26,316 nt of DNA, from contig CAZVOD010000070.1 in assembly GCA_964628385.1 (NCBI GenBank), positions 1-26,316 of the forward strand, given 5' to 3'. A program made the position numbers and the translations under genes. This stretch comes from JANQPA01 sp964628385 (GTDB lineage Bacteria; Bacteroidota; Bacteroidia; Chitinophagales; Saprospiraceae). The first letter of the stretch is position 1. Each line of letters starts with the position of its first letter. Shown here piece after piece: positions 22,301 through 26,316 of the stretch. The notes below the pieces were generated by a model, which was not told where the DNA came from, ran no database searches, and saw only the letters and a list, made by a program, of their open reading frames with translations.

Positions 22301-24911
22301 TGATGGTCGTTTCACTCCCAATGTAGAAGCGGGCGAAGATATGGAATTGTTGTGTGATCAAAATACTGTAATGCTTGATGGTACAGGATCTGTAAACGAA
22401 CGTCAGGTCAGGTATCAATGGTCAAACAGAGCTGGAGAAGTATTGGGTAATAACGTTACTTTCAATGCGCCGGCATTAGGTACTTATTTCCTTACCGTGA
22501 TTGATCAGGAAAGTGGCTGTACCAATATTGATTCGGTGGTTGTATTTCCTACTGATGATTTTCCTGTTATCACTATTGCCGGACAGACAGAAACGGTGAT
22601 CACTTGTGCCAGAGATACAGTCATCTTAATCGGTTCTTTCCAGGGAGAAGATAAAATGTTTGAATGGAGAGCACTTAACGGTGGAAATATTGTGGCTTCT
22701 ACTGCTAACAGTATCACTCCTCGTGTCACCGAACCAGGTACTTATCAACTCAGTGTTACTGATACAGAAACCAGCTGTACGACAGTAGATTCTATAGTTG
22801 TTACGGAAGATCGCGTAGCACCGGATGCGGAGGCTGGCGAAGGCTTCATTTTAACTTGTACTGATACCTCTTTTACCTTGGATGGAACTGGTTCTAGCGA
22901 AGGGGCTAACATTGACTATACCTGGACATTGGATATGGATACGGTATCTACCGGTGATTTACAAACTACCATAACAAGAGAGGGCATTTATGTGCTGGAA
23001 GTGAAAAATACAGATAATGGTTGTACAGCTACCGATAATGTAGAAATAGGCATTTCTGGTGATCGTCCTCAAATTGAATTTGCCGATCCTATAGACCTGA
23101 CCTGTACAAGAACTGAAGTAGACTTATCAGCGGTTGTAACTCCGGCTGCCGAGGCTTACACAGTAACATGGGTGGCTGTTAATGGTAATGGGCAAATACC
23201 GGTGACCAATCCAGATGATTCTTTGACGGTATCTGTTGGTCAACCAGGAGAATACAGGCTGCGAGTAGAAAATACACAAACGGGTTGTTCCGCACAAAAT
23301 GAGATAATGGTAGTCCTTGATACGGTTGCTCCTACCGCAAGTGCAGGTACTAATCAATTACTGAATTGTGTAAATAATTCAGTAGTACTGGATGGTTCGG
23401 CATCCTCTAACGGTGAAGAGTTTACCTACGAGTGGACGGCCGTAGAGGGTGGAGAAACGCCTGCAACGCCTACCAGCAGTCAGCTTACTGTAGCTACAGT
23501 GGGTAGATATCAGATAGAAGTAACCAATAATATAAATGGCTGTATATCTACCGACAGAGTGGAGGTACTTATCGATACGCTCACACCGGAAGCATTAATA
23601 GAAGACGCTCGTACGCTGACCTGTCAGGATACAGTAGTGTCTTTGAATGCGACGCAGTCCATAGCTCAACGCTCTGTAGCCACATGGCTGGGGCTTGGAG
23701 GGCAATCTGTTAATGCAACAAATAACCAGCTGGTGGTTGATATTACGCAGCCGGGGCTTTATACTGTGTTATTAACGGATACTATAAGCGGCTGTACGGC
23801 CAGAGATACGGTAGAGGTATTGCAAACTACTGAACCACCGACTGCAGATGCAGGCAGTGATGTTACTTTGCTTTGTATTGGTCAGGCTGTCAGTCTGGAT
23901 GGCTCTGCTTCATCTCAGGGAGATAATCTCCAGTATCAATGGACTGCTGTAGACGGAGGGACAATTCTGAATGCTACTTCTCTAATGCCTTCCGTGGACG
24001 AGCCCGGAACCTATCAGCTGGAAGTAACTGATATCACCACTGGTTGTAATGAAACGGCTACCGTCAATGCCAGGCTGAGTGATGTGCTGGTGGATGCAGA
24101 AGCTGGTGACGATATTGTAACCTGTGAAACAGAAGAGTTGTTATTTGCCAATGCTCCGGAAGGTACTTTTGGTATGTGGTCTTCTCAAAGCAGTTCATTC
24201 ATCGAAACCCCTGATATGCCATCAACGGCAGTTACTGGTTTGCAGGAAGGAGATAACGTATTTACCTGGACCTTGTCTACTGACGAATGTCCCGAATACA
24301 GCTCTTCTGAAGTTGTCGTAAGAAGAAGTGCTGCTCCCGAAGCAGTGAATGACCTAATAACACTGCCACTAGGTGAAACTCAGATTTCAGTCGACCTGAC
24401 CGCTAACGATATCCTCAATAATGTGGATGGATTCAATATTACTTTGCTGGGCTCTCCTCAACTTGGAAACATTGATACGCTTCGCAATAACAGTGTACTG
24501 GATTACTCTGTAAAAGCCGGCTTATTTGGAGAATCTGAATTTGAATACCTGATTTGTAGCGAGCAATGTCCCAATCTTTGTGATACTGGGCTGGTATTGA
24601 TCACAGTGCCCGTTGATCCTGATTTTGAAGTTCCTCAAGAGCCTAATACAATTACACCGAACGGCGATGGCGCTAACGATCGGTTGGTATTCGAGATTCT
24701 GGAAGGGGTCTTTGACTTCTATCCTGATAATGAATTGATCATTATCAACAGATGGGGAGATATCGTTTACCAGGCTAAGCCTTACCTCAACAACTGGGAT
24801 GGTACCACGGATACTGGTCAGATGCTGCCAGATGGTACTTATTACTATATTTTAAGACTGGATATTTCTAATGGTGTTATTTTAAGAGGCGATATGACTA
24901 TCGTTCGATAA
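19320..24911 (+). CDS. Giant modular T9SS surface protein: cohesin-like and Ig/PKD-like repeats with CHU_C sorting domain
   Basis: An 1863-residue exoprotein. The signal peptide is MKRIVALIVLGWVFHAGLIA. Five cohesin-like modules follow (~23-165, 169-315, 322-455, 462-605, 609-740), then one SprB-like module (~747-828), nine Ig/PKD-like modules of ~80 residues (~829-1587), a tenth divergent one (1590-1669), a Big_9/cadherin-like module with DLTANDIL (~1671-1765), and the gliding-motility-associated C-terminal domain (~1774-1863: NTITPNGDGANDRLVF, INRWGDIVYQ, NNWDGT, LPDGTYYYIL). The C-terminal domain is the type B T9SS signal. The modules suggest an extended adhesive stalk on the cell surface, presumably handled by the PorP/SprF protein just upstream. 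No catalytic domain is visible. The specific ligand is unknown. Confidence 0.93.
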   Translation: MKRIVALIVLGWVFHAGLIAQPTVSISSATINAGDQVCLDVTVADFTDILSMQFTIAWDSTVLQFDRVDNLNLERLTNDNFDLSMVESGVLPFDWTFNECQPELPGLTILEDGTAIFSICFTAIGGYGATTPVSITNSPVDVRVTRVNACPNNIGLFEQNGLVSTDVRPFQVVASEVTGNEGDLVCVSFKVQGFDQLTSFQFSVNWDSSILRYNNVIPSENLVNLNRSGFGTPDGGNVGAGSATVSWSFVQPDNSGITLADDTEIFQLCFDIVGDCETSSAIQFSNTPTQIEVTNTVEAGFNITFIGDDGKVQVGDCDPTGLPLIANCPLPANVNDEVCVEVTTANFQNITDLEYLMEWNPNILQFKDIRNRTNALFGFNDAFDVSNTVNGVLGVEWEAPTGLDGDLGDGDKLYDICFDVVGLGGDSPIRFPNDPAKVRVNNGPNIGINPTNCVIEVNQPAEATIIIDDAPPSRPGDTICIGFSAFNFNEVLEAQFSLAFEPNHMRFISIDGSNAVLNFPGADENNFNFDGADLGSITFTYEGVDPITIPDGDVIFLMCFEITGDPQTCDQIEFQDLPLENEVITANSNGNNIGLFGQSGEVCVLEPDGFDLVIGDRNGTFGDTTCVPISVADFTDITAATFAVSWDPTSLRFAGVDAKEALTLTDDNFITASTDVGVLTFDWEDLIGQTLMDTTNIFDVCFELTGAPEECYPISVNPDPVVSTLQGRGDLKTVEDGEVCIRDTIIIESVTINPVTCPDKEDGTIIVRARKASGSAEDIFFDWKTDPNQRDSIAQFLGIGEVEVTIFDLSSDPIIQIDTSFTVDITTDLPFADAGTDKILGCDPNIVILSGSGNTEPNYSFQWSTSNGSLPGQRDENVAAAGAAGTYVLTVTNDDTRCAARDTVMVTDAPRPQALAGPDQTFTCINDTITLDGSATAQADSISYSWRVMEGSDGMIVEEEDTLRSPRVAAPGMYIMSAINNNTACLTTDTVEVIDGRFTPNVEAGEDMELLCDQNTVMLDGTGSVNERQVRYQWSNRAGEVLGNNVTFNAPALGTYFLTVIDQESGCTNIDSVVVFPTDDFPVITIAGQTETVITCARDTVILIGSFQGEDKMFEWRALNGGNIVASTANSITPRVTEPGTYQLSVTDTETSCTTVDSIVVTEDRVAPDAEAGEGFILTCTDTSFTLDGTGSSEGANIDYTWTLDMDTVSTGDLQTTITREGIYVLEVKNTDNGCTATDNVEIGISGDRPQIEFADPIDLTCTRTEVDLSAVVTPAAEAYTVTWVAVNGNGQIPVTNPDDSLTVSVGQPGEYRLRVENTQTGCSAQNEIMVVLDTVAPTASAGTNQLLNCVNNSVVLDGSASSNGEEFTYEWTAVEGGETPATPTSSQLTVATVGRYQIEVTNNINGCISTDRVEVLIDTLTPEALIEDARTLTCQDTVVSLNATQSIAQRSVATWLGLGGQSVNATNNQLVVDITQPGLYTVLLTDTISGCTARDTVEVLQTTEPPTADAGSDVTLLCIGQAVSLDGSASSQGDNLQYQWTAVDGGTILNATSLMPSVDEPGTYQLEVTDITTGCNETATVNARLSDVLVDAEAGDDIVTCETEELLFANAPEGTFGMWSSQSSSFIETPDMPSTAVTGLQEGDNVFTWTLSTDECPEYSSSEVVVRRSAAPEAVNDLITLPLGETQISVDLTANDILNNVDGFNITLLGSPQLGNIDTLRNNSVLDYSVKAGLFGESEFEYLICSEQCPNLCDTGLVLITVPVDPDFEVPQEPNTITPNGDGANDRLVFEILEGVFDFYPDNELIIINRWGDIVYQAKPYLNNWDGTTDTGQMLPDGTYYYILRLDISNGVILRGDMTIVR
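19386..21539 (+). repeat. Five tandem cohesin-like coding modules
   Basis: Each ~140-residue module repeats the pattern G-D-x-x-C-V/L/I near its start (GDQVCLDV, GDLVCVSF, NDEVCVEV, GDTICIGF, GDTTCVPI), then an ADFTDI-like turn, a W-D/N-P-x-x-L-x-F strand (AWDSTVLQF, NWDSSILRY, EWNPNILQF, AFEPNHMRF, SWDPTSLRF) and a late C-F-x-x-x-G strand (SICFTAIG, QLCFDIVG, DICFDVVG, LMCFEITG, DVCFELTG). The WD..L.F strand and overall layout are those of cohesin domains. The paired cysteines in every copy suggest a disulfide. Confidence 0.75.
21804..24080 (+). repeat. Nine tandem Ig/PKD-like coding modules
   Basis: Repeats of about 80-86 residues share an AG.D..L.C start, V.LDGS.S, a Y.W strand, P-G-T-Y-x-L-x-V-T-D and a closing G-C-T..D.V.V. 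Examples are PTASAGTNQLLNC, PTADAGSDVTLLC and PDAEAGEGFILTC. Each copy has two cysteines in fixed positions. The copies differ clearly at the DNA level, so this is an old expansion rather than a recent tandem duplication. Confidence 0.8.
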
Positions 24912-24935
24912 ACCGCCATATGAATATTAGACAGG

Positions 24936-24975
24936 TTCCCTCGTCAGCTCTTTGCAGGCGAGGGAATTTTTCTTT
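24936..24975 (+). terminator. Intrinsic terminator of the giant surface-protein gene
   Basis: TTCCCTCG (24936-24943) pairs perfectly with CGAGGGAA (24959-24966), followed directly by TTTTTCTTT. It starts 25 bp after the stop codon and ends the porP-adhesin operon. Confidence 0.8.
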
Positions 24976-25098
24976 GACTTTTCACCGCAGCTGCCCAAAT
25001 CGATTGGCCAGGAATAGCTTTGTAGGGTTAATTACACATTAAGCAACACTTAAATAAGTTAAAGTAATATGAATGGAGTTTAGCAGCCTAAAATATCT

Positions 25099-25106
25099 TA
25101 ACTTTG
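25099..25106 (+). promoter_or_regulatory. -7 promoter element for the interrupted surface-protein gene
   Basis: TAACTTTG matches TAnnTTTG and lies 75 bp before the ATG at 25182. The -33 region is not clear. Its presence shows the broken gene may still be transcribed. Confidence 0.5.
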
Positions 25107-25181
25107 GATGTATAGAAGGTGAAAAAAATACGAGTTTTCACAAGTTTTAAGACGACAGCCTGCAGATCATAATCCATTGAC

Positions 25182-26252
25182 ATGGAAAAGATATTTTACT
25201 TCAGTCTGCTGATGTTACTCCAGCTGATTGCGGTTAAACTAGTTGCTGATAAAGGAGGAGAGATTTTTCCGCTGGCTTGTACAAATGACAATATTTGTGA
25301 TGCCATTGATTTTGGAGTGATTCAACGTGGAGATACTTTTGGTGACAGGTCTCTTGGTATTTATAGTAATCAATGTGGGTCTAATTTGAATGAGCCCAAC
25401 CCGTTAGAAGAGGGGTGATGGTTCAATAATAGTGGTGTTTGGGTTTCTTTTTGTATTGAAGATGATGGCCCAAATATGGTCGCAATAAATTTATTCAGCG
25501 ACCCTCAAAATACCGGAGATCCCGTCAACCTGGAACTGGCTATTTATGAATTCGCAAGTGGAGGCTGCTTAGGTAACCTCAGCCTTATCAATTCTTCCTC
25601 TACTATTCCTTCTTTTGATGAATCCCTCAATCTTTTTTGTTTAGAGAAAAATAAAGCCTACTTCTTGCTGGTAGATGGCTTTGGTTTTAATGCCGATCTC
25701 GTTAGAGGCGTTTTTAGTGTAGAAATTATAGGAGTAGATGCAAAAGAGGGCAATGACAGAATCTGTGATCGCTCGCAACTTCGGGCTATACTTGAGGGCG
25801 ACAGTGCGGCTTCCACTGCCACTTTAACAGGTGGGGATAGCTGTTACCTGCTGGTGGTGGATGATGGTGGCTGTCAAGAGGATACTGCTTTTTTTGTTCC
25901 TTACCTAACTACGATTATCCCTCAGCTGACCGTTGAGTCGGTAAGTTGTAACGGTGCCACAGGAGCCATTCAGGAAGAGTTGACGGCAGGTACTTATGAG
26001 ATCACCGTGGTTAATTCTGATAACTGTACAGATATTGTTACCGTAACTATAGAGCAGCCGGAAGAGCAGTTGCAGGTCAATATTATGGCACTCAGTGGCG
26101 TATCTTGCCATGGAAAAAGTGACGGCAGGCTTTTGGCTACTACCAATTCTCCTGATCCGCAATTGAGGTTTTCCTGGAATAACGGCAGGAGAGTACCCGA
26201 AATAGGAGGCCTGGCTGCTGGCAGCTATATTGTAGGAGTAAAAGTTGTTTAA
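25182..26252 (+). pseudogene. SprB-repeat surface protein interrupted by an in-frame TGA
   Basis: Two open stretches, 25182-25418 and 25419-26252, lie in the same frame and are separated only by TGA at 25416-25418. Protein homology features continue directly across it: before the stop ACTNDNICDAIDFG...NEPNPLEEG, after it WFNNSGVWVSFCI, a layout usual for an N-terminal domain of Bacteroidota exoproteins. The hydrophobic N terminus MEKIFYFSLLMLLQLIAV may be a signal peptide. Further on are SprB-type repeats (VESVSCNGATGAI, GTYEITVVNSDNCTD, LSGVSCHGKSDGRLLAT, GLAAGSYIVGV). The frame ends at TAA 26250-26252 in mid-repeat, without a T9SS sorting domain, so the 3' end is also lost. TGA is a normal stop elsewhere in the window. 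A sequencing error at the TGA is possible. Confidence 0.75.
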
Positions 26253-26316
26253 AAATGTCGCTTCATGTTTGCAGACAAAACATTGTGCAGCAAATACTTC
26301 AGCTTTTTTTCTTTCC

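Noticed and set aside
25416..25418. TGA recoded as an amino acid (selenocysteine or tryptophan)
   Set aside because: TGA ends intact genes in this window (for example cmk), no SECIS-like hairpin follows, and the family has no selenocysteine tradition; a mutation or sequence error is simpler.
1..26316. CRISPR arrays, tRNA or rRNA genes, transposases, phage genes
   Set aside because: No spaced direct repeats, no tRNA cloverleaf or rRNA signature and no transposase or phage proteins were seen on either strand, although a scan by eye could miss a single tRNA.

Overview
The window reads as a piece of a Bacteroidota chromosome, most likely from a marine or sludge-type Saprospiria/Lewinella-like organism. 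The supporting evidence is a short primary sigma factor of the Bacteroidota type, several TAnnTTTG promoter elements, starts without Shine-Dalgarno motifs, a DUF2795 protein typical of the phylum, a PorP/SprF protein, and a giant surface protein ending in the gliding-motility/type IX secretion (T9SS) C-terminal domain. The family-level placement is inference; the phylum is well supported.

Layout. (1) 1-278: the 3' end of a formylglycine-generating-enzyme/C-type-lectin-fold gene. Its last ~120 bp look like the variable region of a diversity-generating retroelement (DGR): GC-rich and full of NNC codons at positions where such templates usually carry AAC. A 15-bp inverted repeat lies just downstream. 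No reverse transcriptase or template repeat is in the window. (2) 442-1387: a SAM methyltransferase overlapping tail-to-tail with a small TPR protein. (3) 1571-3355: etfB-etfA, the two subunits of electron transfer flavoprotein, with a good promoter and a terminator. (4) 3554-7602: the housekeeping series rpsO, pnp, rpoD. (5) 7687-10252: an SH3-domain lipoprotein, a membrane-anchored unknown protein, and a degenerate Nudix-like protein. (6) 10351-12979, minus strand: DUF2795 protein, cmk, a lipoprotein overlapping cmk by 7 bp, and a GhrA-type 2-hydroxyacid dehydrogenase. (7) 13394-15925, minus strand: a secreted transglutaminase-like protein and queA. (8) 16223-17476: a MacB/FtsX-type permease. 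(9) 18258-24911: porP/sprF followed by a 1863-residue T9SS cargo built from five cohesin-like modules, about nine Ig/PKD-like modules and a C-terminal sorting domain. (10) 25182-26252: a related SprB-repeat surface protein broken by an in-frame TGA and ending without a sorting domain.

The central part is ordinary core metabolism and information processing. The unusual material sits at the two ends. The left end holds a probable DGR target whose engine is elsewhere. The right end is a T9SS surface-adhesin locus in which an outer-membrane PorP/SprF partner precedes a very large modular exoprotein, next to a decaying or interrupted relative. All assignments come from reading the sequence; no database search was run.
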